This document shows positions 38,854 to 49,758 of a DNA stretch of 64,000 nt, one piece after another. Under the pieces are notes generated by a model, which saw only the letters and a list, made by a program, of their open reading frames with translations, did no database searches and was not told the DNA's origin. Positions within the stretch are counted from its first letter, which is position 1. Each line of letters begins with the position of its first letter. Made by a program: the position numbers and the translations under genes. Source of the stretch: Methylobacterium sp. J-090. GTDB taxonomy: Bacteria > Pseudomonadota > Alphaproteobacteria > Rhizobiales > Beijerinckiaceae. The stretch lies in assembly GCF_022829345.1 (NCBI RefSeq), contig NZ_JAKSXV010000082.1:1-64000 (forward strand). Direction: 5' to 3'.

Positions 38854-40293
38854 ATGGCGCTCGCTGCGTTCGACGAGATGACCGGGTTGCCCGAAGGGGC
38901 GCTCAAGGATGCCGCCGTGCGCGAGGCGTACAACAGCCTGAAATCCTGGCTCGACACCACGCCGCCGGAGCATTTCAACACCCGCCGCAGTCAGGCGGAG
39001 ATGCTGTTCCGCCGCATCGGCATCACCTTCGCGGTCTACGGCGCCAACGAATCCACCGAGCGGCTGATCCCGTTCGACATCATCCCCCGGGTCATCACCA
39101 AGCCGGAGTGGAGTTTTCTGGAGCGCGGCCTCAAGCAGCGCGTCACGGCCATCAACGCCTTCCTCAAGGACATCTACGGCGCCCAGGAATGCATCAAGGC
39201 CGGCATCATCCCGGCCGACCTCGTCTACCGCAACCCGCACTACCGGATGGAGATGCGGGCCTTCAAGGTGCCGCACGACCTCTACGTCCACATCGCCGGC
39301 ATCGACATCGTCCGGACCGGCGAGAACGACTTCTTCGTGCTGGAGGACAACGCCCGCACCCCGTCCGGCGTCTCCTACATGTTGGAGAACCGCGAGGTGA
39401 TGCTGCGGCTGTTCCCGGAACTGTTTTCGCGCCATCGCGTGGCACCCGTCGAGAACTATCCCGACGCCCTGCTGGCGACCCTGCGGTCGCTGGCCCCCTC
39501 GACGGCGACCCGCGACCCCACCGTCGCCCTGCTGACGCCGGGGCGCTACAACTCGGCGTTCTACGAGCACTCGTTCCTGGCCGACAAGCTCGGCGTCGAT
39601 CTGGTCGAGGCCTCCGACCTCTTCACCAAGGACGACGTGGTCTACATGCGCACCACGGAAGGGCCGCGCCGGGTCGACGTGCTCTACCGCCGCCTCGACG
39701 ACGACTTCCTCGATCCCCTGGTCTTCCGCCCCGACTCGGTGCTCGGCGTGCCCGGCCTCATGAACGCCTACGAGCGCGGGACCGTGACGCTGGCCAACGC
39801 GGTCGGCACCGGCATCGCCGACGACAAGGCGGTCTACAGCTACATGCCGGAGATCGTGCGGTTCTTCACCGGCGAGGAGCCGATCCTGCACAACGTCCCG
39901 ACCTATCGCTGCCGCGAGAAGGACGCGTTCGCCTACGTCATGGACAACCTCAAGGACCTCGTGGTGAAGGAGGTCAACGGCTCGGGCGGCTACGGCATGC
40001 TGGTGGGGCCGCACGCGACGAAGCGCGAGATCGAGGAGTTCGGGCGGAAACTCCGCCACGCCCCCGAGGGCTTCATCGCCCAGCCGACCCTGGCGCTCTC
40101 CACCTGCCCGACCTTCGTCGCCTCGGGGGTGGCACCCCGCCACGTCGATCTGCGCCCCTTCGTCCTGTGCGGCTCGGACGAGATCCGCATCGTGCCGGGC
40201 GGCCTCACCCGCGTGGCCCTCAAGGAAGGGTCCCTCGTGGTCAATTCGAGCCAGGGCGGCGGCACCAAGGACACCTGGGTCCTCGACGCCTGA
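38854..40293 (+). CDS. Circularly permuted ATP-grasp protein (DUF404/DUF407)
   Basis: A 479-residue predicted peptide ligase-type enzyme. Family marks: GITFAVYGANESTERLIPFD, FLKDIYGAQECIKAG, EDNARTPSGVSYMLENR, DVLYRRLDDDFLDPL and the late ATP-grasp segment VVKEVNGSGGYGMLVGP. The order of ATP-grasp elements is permuted. It is the first gene of a cassette followed by alpha-E, transglutaminase and Anbu genes. Comparative genomics predicts amide-bond formation on an unknown peptide or amino acid by this group. No substrate is biochemically secure to my knowledge. GGGGAGG lies 7 bp upstream of the ATG. Confidence 0.93.
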   Translation: MALAAFDEMTGLPEGALKDAAVREAYNSLKSWLDTTPPEHFNTRRSQAEMLFRRIGITFAVYGANESTERLIPFDIIPRVITKPEWSFLERGLKQRVTAINAFLKDIYGAQECIKAGIIPADLVYRNPHYRMEMRAFKVPHDLYVHIAGIDIVRTGENDFFVLEDNARTPSGVSYMLENREVMLRLFPELFSRHRVAPVENYPDALLATLRSLAPSTATRDPTVALLTPGRYNSAFYEHSFLADKLGVDLVEASDLFTKDDVVYMRTTEGPRRVDVLYRRLDDDFLDPLVFRPDSVLGVPGLMNAYERGTVTLANAVGTGIADDKAVYSYMPEIVRFFTGEEPILHNVPTYRCREKDAFAYVMDNLKDLVVKEVNGSGGYGMLVGPHATKREIEEFGRKLRHAPEGFIAQPTLALSTCPTFVASGVAPRHVDLRPFVLCGSDEIRIVPGGLTRVALKEGSLVVNSSQGGGTKDTWVLDA

Positions 40294-40432
40294 CGATCGC
40301 GCCCAAATGCCGTGTCCCGACGCCCGCGGCGGCGGCGGGGCGCTTTCCAATCCGCCGCCGCCTCCGGCATAGTTCCCCTTCAGCCCAACGGTCCCCGCGC
40401 GCGTCGCGGTAGCCGCGCCTCAACGGAAGCCC

Positions 40433-41377
40433 ATGCTCTCCCGGACCGCAGACAACCTCTACTGGCTCTCGCGCTACGTCGAGCGGGCCGAGTTCGTCGC
40501 CCGCATCCTCGACGCGGCGCACCGGCTCGCGGCCCTGCCGTCGAGCTACGGCGGCGGCGAGACCAACGAATGGGCCTCGGCCCTCGCCTCGGCCGGCGAC
40601 CCGGAGGTGTTCAAGCCGCTCTACGACGGCATCACCGAGGCGACCGTCTGCAACTTCCTGGCGTTCAGCCCGCACAACCCTTCGTCGATCCGCTCCTGCA
40701 TCGAGACGGCGCGCGAGAACGCCCGCAGCGTGCGCACGGCGCTCACCACGGAGATGTGGGACGCCATCAACGGCGCGTGGCTGGAGCTGCGCAACTACGA
40801 GGGACGCGAACTCAACCGCGATGAGTTCGCGCGCTTCCTCGAATGGGTGAAGGGCGTGTCCCTCGCCTTCGACGGCTCGGCCTACCGGACCATGCTGCGG
40901 AACGACGCCTACTGGTTCACGCGGCTGGGCACCGCCATCGAGCGGTCCGACAACACCGCCCGCATCCTCGACGTGAAGTACCGCATCCTCCTGCCCGCCA
41001 CCGAGCGGGTCGGCGGCAGCCTCGACTACTTCCAGTGGACCACGATCCTGCGCGAGGTCTCGGCCTTCAACGCCTATCACTGGGTCTACCGCGAGAGCGT
41101 GAAGCCCCTGCTGGTGGCCGATCTCCTCATCCTCAACCGGCAGATGCCGCGGTCGCTGGCCAATTGCTACGGCATGCTCGTGGAACACCTCGACCTCATC
41201 GCCGACGCCTATGGCCGGCGCGGCGCCAGCCAGCGCCTCGCCAGCAACACGCTGGCGCGTCTGGAGGGCGAGAACATCGACCGGATCTTCACCTCCGGCC
41301 TGCACGAGTTCGTCACGGCGTTCATCGCCGAGAACAACCGCCTCGGTGCGGCGGTCATCGAACAATATCTGGTGTAG
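40433..41377 (+). CDS. Alpha-E domain protein (DUF403)
   Basis: A 314-residue, nearly all-helical protein starting MLSRTADNLYWLSRYVERAE, the hallmark of the alpha-E domain. Other conserved parts are NARSVRTALTTEMWDAIN, FTRLGTAIERSDNTARILDVKY and WTTILREVSAFNAYHW. It always occurs near circularly permuted ATP-grasp genes and is thought to be their partner, perhaps binding the substrate or product. It lies 139 bp after the ATP-grasp gene and 39 bp before the transglutaminase gene. Confidence 0.93.
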   Translation: MLSRTADNLYWLSRYVERAEFVARILDAAHRLAALPSSYGGGETNEWASALASAGDPEVFKPLYDGITEATVCNFLAFSPHNPSSIRSCIETARENARSVRTALTTEMWDAINGAWLELRNYEGRELNRDEFARFLEWVKGVSLAFDGSAYRTMLRNDAYWFTRLGTAIERSDNTARILDVKYRILLPATERVGGSLDYFQWTTILREVSAFNAYHWVYRESVKPLLVADLLILNRQMPRSLANCYGMLVEHLDLIADAYGRRGASQRLASNTLARLEGENIDRIFTSGLHEFVTAFIAENNRLGAAVIEQYLV

Positions 41378-41416
41378 TGGTTCCGACCCGGTCGGCACCC
41401 GCATAAAGGTCGCCTC

Positions 41417-42244
41417 ATGCGAATCCGCGTCTTTCATGAGACCAACTACACCTACGAGCATCCCGCCCGGAACCTGATCCAGGTCCTGCGCCTGCGTCCG
41501 CGCGACCATGACGGCCAGTACGTCCGGCGCTGGCGCATCGAGCCGTCCATCGACGGGCGGATCAGCGAGCGCGAGGACGGCTTCGGCAACGTGGTGCACT
41601 GGTTCACCGCCGACGAGCCGGCGGAATCGCTCACCATCCGCGTCACCGGCGAGGTCGACACCAACGAGATGCACGGGGTGGTGCGCGGCACCGTCGAGCG
41701 CCTGCCCGACGAGTTCTACCTGCGCGATTCCGATCTCGCTCTGGCGAGCGAGCCGATCCAGGCCTTCGCCCGCGCGGTCCAGGCCGCCGGCGACAGCTCG
41801 CCCCTGCCCTGCCTGCACCGGCTGCTCGCCGCCGTGCATGACCGCGTGACCTTCGAGCCGGGGCCGACGAGCGCCAGCACCACGGCGGCGCAATCGTTCG
41901 AGCAGGAGAAGGGCGTCTGCCAGGACCTCACCCACATCTTCATCGCCGCCGCACGCCACCTCGAGATCCCGACCCGCTACGTCTCGGGCTACTTCCACCG
42001 CGACGACGGGATGGTCGATCAGGAGGCGGGCCATTCCTGGGTCGAATCCCTGGTGCCGAACCTCGGCTGGGTCGGCTTCGACCCCGCCCACGGCATCGCG
42101 ACCACGGAGGCGCATATCCGCGTCGCGGTGGGACTCGACTACCTCGGCGCGGCCCCGATCCGCGGCAGCCGCATGGGTGGCGGCACGGAAACCCTCGACG
42201 TGAAGCTCCGCGTCGAGCAAGCACAGGCGACGGTCCAGTCCTGA
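41417..42244 (+). CDS. Transglutaminase-like peptidase/ligase
   Basis: A 275-residue protein with an N-terminal beta domain (MRIRVFHETNYTYEHPARN ... VLRLRPRDHDGQ) and a papain-like transglutaminase core. The triad is Cys in EKGVCQDLTHIF, His in EAGHSWVESL and Asp in GFDPAHG. In bacteria these enzymes are mostly cysteine peptidases or amidases. It is cytoplasmic (no signal peptide), and the cassette context suggests it cuts or transfers the product of the ATP-grasp enzyme. Confidence 0.93.
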   Translation: MRIRVFHETNYTYEHPARNLIQVLRLRPRDHDGQYVRRWRIEPSIDGRISEREDGFGNVVHWFTADEPAESLTIRVTGEVDTNEMHGVVRGTVERLPDEFYLRDSDLALASEPIQAFARAVQAAGDSSPLPCLHRLLAAVHDRVTFEPGPTSASTTAAQSFEQEKGVCQDLTHIFIAAARHLEIPTRYVSGYFHRDDGMVDQEAGHSWVESLVPNLGWVGFDPAHGIATTEAHIRVAVGLDYLGAAPIRGSRMGGGTETLDVKLRVEQAQATVQS

Positions 42245-42281
42245 TCCCGAGGGCGCTCGGACGCGAGGAAAGCTTGAGACG

Positions 42282-43037
42282 ATGACCTACTGCGTCGGTG
42301 TGCTGGTCGAGGACGGCCTCGTCATGATCGCCGATACCCGCACCAATGCGGGCCTCGACGACATCTCGACCTACCGCAAGCTCCACCACTTCAACGTGCC
42401 GGGCGAGCGGGTGATGATGCTGGCCTCGGCCGGCAACCTCTCCATTACCCAGTCGGTCCTGAGCCTGCTCTCCGAGGGCGTCGAGGGCGATGCCGGCGAG
42501 CCGAAGATGAAGCTCGTCGAGGCGCCGACGATGTTCCAGGCGGCCCAGCTCGTGGGGCGGGCCATCCGCCGGGTGCGCGAGATCGAGAAGGCCGGGTTCG
42601 AGGCGGCCAATCTCCGCTTTTCCGTGTCGCTGCTGTTCGGCGGTCAGATCGGCACGGAGGCGATGAAGCTGTACCTCATTTACGCGGCGGGCAACTTCAT
42701 CGAGTGCAGCGGCGACGCGCCGTTCCTGCAGATCGGCGAGCACAAGTACGGCAAGCCGATCCTCGACCGGGCGGTGAAGTACGAGACCGACCTCTACGAC
42801 GCCCTGAAGGTCGGCCTCGTCTCGATGGATTCGACCATGCGGTCCAACCTCGGCGTCGGCCTGCCCATCGACATCGCGCTGGTGCGCCGCGACGCCCTCA
42901 CCCTCGAGGTCAACCATCGCATCGAGGCCGGCGAGGGCTACTTTCACGACCTGCGCGAACGCTGGTCGGCCGCCCTGCGTGCCGCCCACCGGGCGATCCC
43001 GCGCCCGCCCTACGGCCCTGCGGCCGATCCGAAGTAG
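42282..43037 (+). CDS. Anbu, bacterial proteasome homologue (Ntn hydrolase)
   Basis: A 251-residue protein starting MTYCVGVLVEDGLVMIADTR. After Met removal Thr2 would be the N-terminal nucleophile. ADTRTNAGLDDIS and the Lys in TYRKLHHF fit the proteasome beta-subunit catalytic frame. Anbu proteins form open spiral or ring assemblies ancestral to HslV and the proteasome, and peptidase activity has been hard to show. It ends the ATP-grasp/alpha-E/transglutaminase cassette with a 37-bp gap after the transglutaminase. No HslU- or Mpa-like unfoldase is in the cassette. Confidence 0.93.
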   Translation: MTYCVGVLVEDGLVMIADTRTNAGLDDISTYRKLHHFNVPGERVMMLASAGNLSITQSVLSLLSEGVEGDAGEPKMKLVEAPTMFQAAQLVGRAIRRVREIEKAGFEAANLRFSVSLLFGGQIGTEAMKLYLIYAAGNFIECSGDAPFLQIGEHKYGKPILDRAVKYETDLYDALKVGLVSMDSTMRSNLGVGLPIDIALVRRDALTLEVNHRIEAGEGYFHDLRERWSAALRAAHRAIPRPPYGPAADPK

Positions 43038-43057
43038 GGTTTTTCGGCCATTGGCAT

Positions 43058-43094
43058 CGCGCGCTTCCTCCCGATTGGGGAAGAGAAGCGCGCG
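43058..43094. terminator. Strong hairpin between convergent Anbu and thiE genes
   Basis: CGCGCGCTTC (43058-43067) pairs perfectly with GAAGCGCGCG (43085-43094). It is placed between two converging stop codons, so a bidirectional terminator or 3'-end protector is likely, although no long T-run follows on either strand. Confidence 0.6.
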
Positions 43095-43096
43095 CC

Positions 43097-43729
43097 TTAC
43101 GTCCCCCAGGCGTCGAGGAGCGCGCCCGCGTCGCGCGCGGGATCGAGACCGCGCATCAACCCGCCCATGACGGCGATCCCCGTCGCGCCCGCGTCGCGGC
43201 AGGGCCGCGCCGTCTCCCCGGTAACGCCGCCGAGGGCGATGACCGGCAGGCCATGGGATGCTGCCGCCCGAAGCGCCGCCGGCCCCAGGGCCGGTCCGTA
43301 GCCGGGCTTGCTCGACGTCGCGTAGATCGGGCTCAGGGTGGCGTAGTCCGCGCCGTGCCGCGCGGCCGCCCCGACGTCCTCGAGGGTATGCGCCGAGACC
43401 CCGATCAGCCCCCCGGGCAGGCGGCGGCGGGCCTCCGCGAGGTCGGCCGGCGTCGCCCCGCCGGGCAGGTGGACGCCGTCCGCCCCGAGATCGGCCGCCA
43501 GGGCCGCGCTTGCGCCGATGCTCAGGATACCGCCCCGGGCCCGCACCCGCGCCAGCACCGCACGGGCCAGTTTTTCGCGCGGACCCTGTGCCATGTCGCG
43601 TTCGCGAAACCAGACCCAGCGTGCGCCGCCCGTGAGAAGCGCGTCGAGGTGCGCGGCGAGGGCCGGTTCCCCACCGGGAACCAGGGTCCGGTCCGTCACC
43701 ACGAGGAGCGGCGACGGCAGCGCTCTCAC
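43097..43729 (-). CDS. thiE: Thiamine phosphate synthase
   Basis: A 210-residue TIM-barrel enzyme joining HMP-pyrophosphate and thiazole phosphate to thiamine phosphate. Family marks: [70 protein letters not shown] and [11 protein letters not shown]. The usual QLRxK strand reads WFRER, a mild departure. The start is GTG at 43729, overlapping the thiG stop by 4 bp; a larger open frame upstream is antisense noise. It is the last gene of the riboswitch operon. Confidence 0.92.
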   Translation of the reverse strand: MRALPSPLLVVTDRTLVPGGEPALAAHLDALLTGGARWVWFRERDMAQGPREKLARAVLARVRARGGILSIGASAALAADLGADGVHLPGGATPADLAEARRRLPGGLIGVSAHTLEDVGAAARHGADYATLSPIYATSSKPGYGPALGPAALRAAASHGLPVIALGGVTGETARPCRDAGATGIAVMGGLMRGLDPARDAGALLDAWGT

Positions 43730-44517
43730 GAGCCGACGAGGCCGAGTTGCGGGCTCGACGGTTCGGCCCGGCCCCGCCTCGGGATGCGGCCGGCCAGGTG
43801 CGCGAGGCGACCGGCCGCGACGGCGTACCCCATGGCACGGGCCATCCGCACGGGATCGTCGGCCTTGGCCACCGCCGTGTTGAGGAGGCAGCCGGCGGCC
43901 CCGAGCTCCATGGCGATGACCGCGTCCGACGCCGTGCCGATGCCGGCATCGACGATGACGGGGACTTCCGAGCGCCGGCAGATCAGTTCGAGGTTGGCGG
44001 GGTTCGCCACTCCCATGCCCGATCCGATGAGCGAGCCCATGGGCATCACGGCGGCGCAGCCGAGATCGGCGAGGCGCTGGCACACCACCGGGTCGTCGTT
44101 GCAGTAGGGCAGCACCGTGAACCCGTCCTCGACGAGGTGGCGGCAGGCCTCCAGCAATTCGGCGACGTCCGGGTACAGGGTCTCGCGGTCGCCGATGACC
44201 TCGACCTTGATCCAGGTTGTGTCGAGGGCCTCGCGGGCGAGTTCGGCGGTCATGATCGCGTCGCGCGCCGTCTCGCAGCCGGCGGTGTTGGGCAGGAAGC
44301 GGTAGCCCTTGAGCTTCTCCACCGTGTCCGACCCGTGGCCCTGCAGCGAGACCCGGCGGATGGAGGCGGTGACCACCTCGGCGCCGGACGCCGCCACGGA
44401 CGCCGCCATGATCGTCTGTGTCGGGTAGCCGGCCGTGCCGATGAACAGGCGCGAGCCCAGGGTGACGCCAGCGATGACCAGGGGATCGTGGTGCCGGTCG
44501 TCGTGAGATTGGATCAT
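43726..44517 (-). CDS. thiG: Thiazole synthase
   Basis: A 263-residue TIM-barrel enzyme that builds the thiamine thiazole from DXP, dehydroglycine and ThiS thiocarboxylate. Conserved: [33 protein letters not shown], the Schiff-base Lys in [42 protein letters not shown] and [12 protein letters not shown]. It starts 4 bp after thiS. The operon uses ThiO (glycine oxidase), the aerobic source of dehydroglycine. Confidence 0.96.
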   Translation of the reverse strand: MIQSHDDRHHDPLVIAGVTLGSRLFIGTAGYPTQTIMAASVAASGAEVVTASIRRVSLQGHGSDTVEKLKGYRFLPNTAGCETARDAIMTAELAREALDTTWIKVEVIGDRETLYPDVAELLEACRHLVEDGFTVLPYCNDDPVVCQRLADLGCAAVMPMGSLIGSGMGVANPANLELICRRSEVPVIVDAGIGTASDAVIAMELGAAGCLLNTAVAKADDPVRMARAMGYAVAAGRLAHLAGRIPRRGRAEPSSPQLGLVGS

Positions 44518-44521
44518 GGTA

Positions 44522-44734
44522 TCAGCCTCCCTGCATGGCGCGGACGATCTCGACGCGGTCGCCCTCGTCGAGTTGCGTCGTTTCCCAGTCCCGGCGGCGG
44601 ATCACCGCGCCGTTCAGGGCGATGGCGATGCCCTGCGGGCTTTCGAGGCCGGTCTCCTCGGCCTCGATCCGGAACAGGGCGTCGAGGGTCTCGGCCGCGC
44701 TCTCGTGGGGGCGGCCGTTGAGGATGAGCTTCAT
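44522..44734 (-). CDS. thiS: Sulfur carrier protein ThiS
   Basis: A 70-residue ubiquitin-fold sulfur carrier. [11 protein letters not shown] at the start and [13 protein letters not shown] at the end, with the obligatory Gly-Gly tail that is adenylated and thiocarboxylated. The ATG overlaps the thiO stop (ATGA). Length is normal. Confidence 0.94.
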   Translation of the reverse strand: MKLILNGRPHESAAETLDALFRIEAEETGLESPQGIAIALNGAVIRRRDWETTQLDEGDRVEIVRAMQGG

Positions 44735-45912
44735 GCGGTCGCCCTTTCGCGGGCCGGTGGACCTTCGGGTGCCGGGGCGAAGCGGCCGCGACCGAAGGCG
44801 CGGGCGTAGTCCGGCAGGGCGCCGTCCGTCAGCAGGGCCGCCACGGCGTCGGCGGTGGCGGGCGCCAGGAGGTAGCCGTTGCGGTGGTGGCCCGTCGCCA
44901 CGACGAGGCCGGGGGCCAGGGTGTCGATGATCGGGGCGTCGTCGTCGGAGGTGGGGCGGTAGCCGCTCCACACGGCCTCCACCGCCATCTCCTCGATGCC
45001 GGGCAGGACGCGCCGGGCGCCCTCCAGCAGGGCGTAGAGCCCGCCCGCCGTGACGCCGGGCGTGAAGCCGCAATCCTCCACCGTCGCCCCGACGATGAGG
45101 TGGCCGTCGCTTTTGGGCGCCATGTGGACCTGCTCGGTCCAGACCATGTGGGTGAGCGTGCCGGTGCGCGCCGTGGTGCGCAGGGCGAGGGACTGGCCCT
45201 TCAGGGGCCGCACCGGCAGGGCGAGCGCCTCGGGCAGGAGCCCGGCCTGCCCGCTCCAGGCCCCGGCGGCGAGGATGACGGTCCCGGCCGCGATCCGGCC
45301 CTGCCCGGTGGCGAGCCCGGTGACCCGGCCGGCTTCCCAGTCCAGGGCCTCGACGGGGCAGGCCTCGACGATGGTCACGCCCGCCGCCACGCAGGCGCGG
45401 ATGAGGGCGGCCATGACCCGGCTCGGATCGACCTGATGGTCGCGGGGGCAGAACAGGCCGGCGGTGACGGCCGGGCGCAGGGCCGGCTCGCGGGCGCGCA
45501 CCTGCGGGCCGCTGAGCCAGGTGGCCTCGAGCCCCGAGCGGATCTGGAGGTCGTGGCGAAACCGCAGGCGCTCGACCTCGTCGCGGCCGATGGCGAGGAC
45601 CAGGGTGCCCTCCTGCCGGTAGTCGATGTCGACGCCCGACGCCGCCTGGAGATCGTCGCGAAATCCCGGCCAGCGCGACAGGCTCTCGAGCGCCAGGGGC
45701 AGCAGGGGATCGGAACCGGGCTCGTGCTCGGCGGCCGGGGCCAGCATGCCGGTGGCGGCGAGACTCGCCCCCGCGCCCACGGTCTCGCGCTCGACGACGG
45801 TGACGGACCGGCCCCCTTGCGCGAGGCGCCAGGCCATGGACAGGCCGATGAGGCCGCCGCCGACGATGGCGACATCGCTCCGCGCCGGCAGGGCCGACGG
45901 CGCCCGCGGCAT
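44731..45912 (-). CDS. thiO: Glycine oxidase ThiO
   Basis: A 393-residue FAD enzyme oxidising glycine to the imine used by ThiG. The Rossmann motif DVAIVGGGLIGLSMAWRLAQ lies at about residue 13, followed by VVERETVGAGASLAATGMLAP. A C-terminal AVWSGYRPTSDDDAPIID and VATGHHRNGYLLAPATA match DAO-family glycine oxidases. I choose ATG 45912 (MPRAPSALPA) since earlier codons fall inside the riboswitch leader. First gene of the TPP-regulated operon. Confidence 0.93.
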   Translation of the reverse strand: MPRAPSALPARSDVAIVGGGLIGLSMAWRLAQGGRSVTVVERETVGAGASLAATGMLAPAAEHEPGSDPLLPLALESLSRWPGFRDDLQAASGVDIDYRQEGTLVLAIGRDEVERLRFRHDLQIRSGLEATWLSGPQVRAREPALRPAVTAGLFCPRDHQVDPSRVMAALIRACVAAGVTIVEACPVEALDWEAGRVTGLATGQGRIAAGTVILAAGAWSGQAGLLPEALALPVRPLKGQSLALRTTARTGTLTHMVWTEQVHMAPKSDGHLIVGATVEDCGFTPGVTAGGLYALLEGARRVLPGIEEMAVEAVWSGYRPTSDDDAPIIDTLAPGLVVATGHHRNGYLLAPATADAVAALLTDGALPDYARAFGRGRFAPAPEGPPARERATA

Positions 45913-46043
45913 GGCGGGGGAACGCCTCAGGTCGATGGGTCGGGTGGGGTTCGGCTCCAAGACAACCTCCGCGACGCGACGCAGAGAGTGTGGGCCTGTG
46001 CGCCTCGTGAGGCGCGTGCCGGGCTTTGAAAAAACACGGCGGT

Positions 46044-46169
46044 CCAATCCCTACGCCGGTATGAACCGGTTCAGGTTCGAAGGATTTCCGCGCCGCCGCC
46101 CCGCTTAGGGGCGACTCATCGGTTTCTCAGCCCCTTGCCGGGGATCTCCCTGGAACACCCCCGATGTGG
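46044..46169 (-). promoter_or_regulatory. TPP riboswitch (THI element) of the thiOSGE operon
   Basis: Read on the minus strand: CATCGGGGGTG near the start, GGGGCTGAGAAACC in the middle (the CUGAGA pyrimidine-sensing loop), CCTTCGAACCTGAACCGGTT and finally GGCGTAGGGATTGG. These are the conserved THI-box blocks in order, and CCACATC/GATTGG closes P1. TPP binding normally reduces expression. About 130 nt separate it from the thiO ATG. A CGGCG/CGCCG pair followed by six T (plus 46029-46034) is the only terminator-like part and overlaps the aptamer's 3' side, so transcriptional or translational control cannot be decided. Confidence 0.93.
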
Positions 46170-46207
46170 GCCGCACGGGGGCCGGGGTCAACACCCCGGC
46201 GGCGTTA

Positions 46208-47458
46208 TCAGACCGCCGCGGGGGCGCGGCCGGGGCGAAACACGCGCATCGGCTCGGCGAATCCGTCGAGGGTGTGGGAGCCGAGCGGAACGGGATCGCC
46301 CCACAGGAAGTCGACGAACGGCTTCGACATCAGCAGGGGTTCGCCGAGCGTCCGGTTGAGGCGGGCGAGGCGGCTGGCGAGGTTCACGTCGCGGCCGATG
46401 ACCGTGAAGTCGAGGCGCGCGCCCGAGCCAACATTGCCGTAGGCGGCCTCGCCGTGGTGGAGCGCGATGCCCGCCGCCACGGGCTGGGCGAAGCGCCCGA
46501 GGCCGTTGGCCTCGTCGAGGGCCGCGAGCGCGCTCTGCGCCGCCGTCAGCGCCCCCTTGGCCGCGCCGCCGAGGTCGTCGCCGCGCTCGCGAAAGATCGC
46601 CAGCAGCCCGTCGCCGAGGTACTTCAGCACCTCGCCGCCCTCGCGCTCGATGGCCGGCACGAGGCAGTCAAAAAAGATGTTGAGGAGGTCCACCGCCTCC
46701 TCCGGGGTCATCTCGGCGGAGATGCGGGTGTAGTCGCGCATGTCGGCGAAGAAGATCGCCGAGCGGATGCGCTGGACGTGGCCGCGCCGGATGGAGCCCG
46801 CCAGGATCGCCTTGTGCGGCTCGTCGCCGACATAGATCCTGAGCACGTGGTCGAGCTGCTTGTTGATGCTGCGCATCTCCATCACGGCGGCCAGCGTCGG
46901 GATGACGAAGCGCAGGATCGCCACGTCCTCGTCGCGAAAGCCGTCCTCGCTGCGCGTCGCGAAGGTGATGCCGTTGCGGGTGCCGTTGGTGAAGAACAGC
47001 GGCGCCACGATGTAGTGGCGATAGCCCTCGGCCTTGAGGTCGGGAATCACCGCGTAGGCACCGGGCGGCGTCTCGGCGAGATCGAGAATCAGCCATTCCC
47101 CGGTCTCGTGGACCGTGTGGAACGGGCTCTCGCGGTAGGCCTTGTCGGAGGCGTCGCCGTGGGGGAACAGCCGCACCGTCGAGCCCGATTCCCGGGTCCA
47201 GAACCGGCCGACCCCGGAATACTCCGAATGCAGAGCGTCGATGGCCGTCGTCGCCCGGTCCACCGGGACGCCGAGGTCGATGAGGCGCTCGGCCAGCCCC
47301 GCCAGCAGGTCCTCGGCGTTGGGCATCCGCGCGCCCTCGCTCAGCAGCCAGTCGCGCAGGGCCACGCATTGCTGCAGGGCGCCGAACGGCACGTCGTTCG
47401 CTTCCGATCCGTCGGCTTCGGCGGTGGGCGGCGACTGGGGCGGGCCTCGATCGAGCAT
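46208..47458 (-). CDS. Soluble class III adenylate/guanylate cyclase with GAF-like N-terminus
   Basis: A 416-residue protein without membrane helices. Residues about 25-215 look like a sensory GAF-type domain (YSGVGRFWTRESGSTVRLFPH ... APLFFTNGTRNGITFATR). The cyclase domain (about 230-400) has the metal Asp in IFFADMRDYTRIS, the second in VLKYLGDGLLAIF, and DFTVIGRDVNLASRLARL with the transition-state Asn and Arg. All catalytic residues are visible. It is transcribed toward the thi operon but separated from it by the riboswitch leader. The activating signal is unknown. Confidence 0.9.
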   Translation of the reverse strand: MLDRGPPQSPPTAEADGSEANDVPFGALQQCVALRDWLLSEGARMPNAEDLLAGLAERLIDLGVPVDRATTAIDALHSEYSGVGRFWTRESGSTVRLFPHGDASDKAYRESPFHTVHETGEWLILDLAETPPGAYAVIPDLKAEGYRHYIVAPLFFTNGTRNGITFATRSEDGFRDEDVAILRFVIPTLAAVMEMRSINKQLDHVLRIYVGDEPHKAILAGSIRRGHVQRIRSAIFFADMRDYTRISAEMTPEEAVDLLNIFFDCLVPAIEREGGEVLKYLGDGLLAIFRERGDDLGGAAKGALTAAQSALAALDEANGLGRFAQPVAAGIALHHGEAAYGNVGSGARLDFTVIGRDVNLASRLARLNRTLGEPLLMSKPFVDFLWGDPVPLGSHTLDGFAEPMRVFRPGRAPAAV

Positions 47459-47555
47459 GGGGGCCTAAGTGGGTCGCGGGCCGACTTGGGCAACCGGGCT
47501 GTCGGTATCACCCCCGAGCCGGCGGCGCCGAAGCGCCGCCGGTCTATCCTGTCGC

Positions 47556-49559
<2,004 letters not shown>

Positions 49560-49758
49560 GGTCCGCCTATGGTTGTCGTGGCAATGTCGCGCGGGAGCGT
49601 GTGTCTCACTCCGCGTCGCCGACGCTGCAATGCATATGGTGTGCGGAACGCCGAAAAGCGCCCGCGTCGATCTCAGATCTCGGTATGCAAGCGAGACGCT
49701 TGACCGATTGTTAACCATGCGCCGCCTTCGGCGCGTGAATTCCGTCCCTGCGAAGGGC

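Noticed and set aside
38682..40412. 576-codon alternative frame over the ATP-grasp gene
   Set aside because: Same-strand shadow frame; the 38854-40293 frame contains every family motif.
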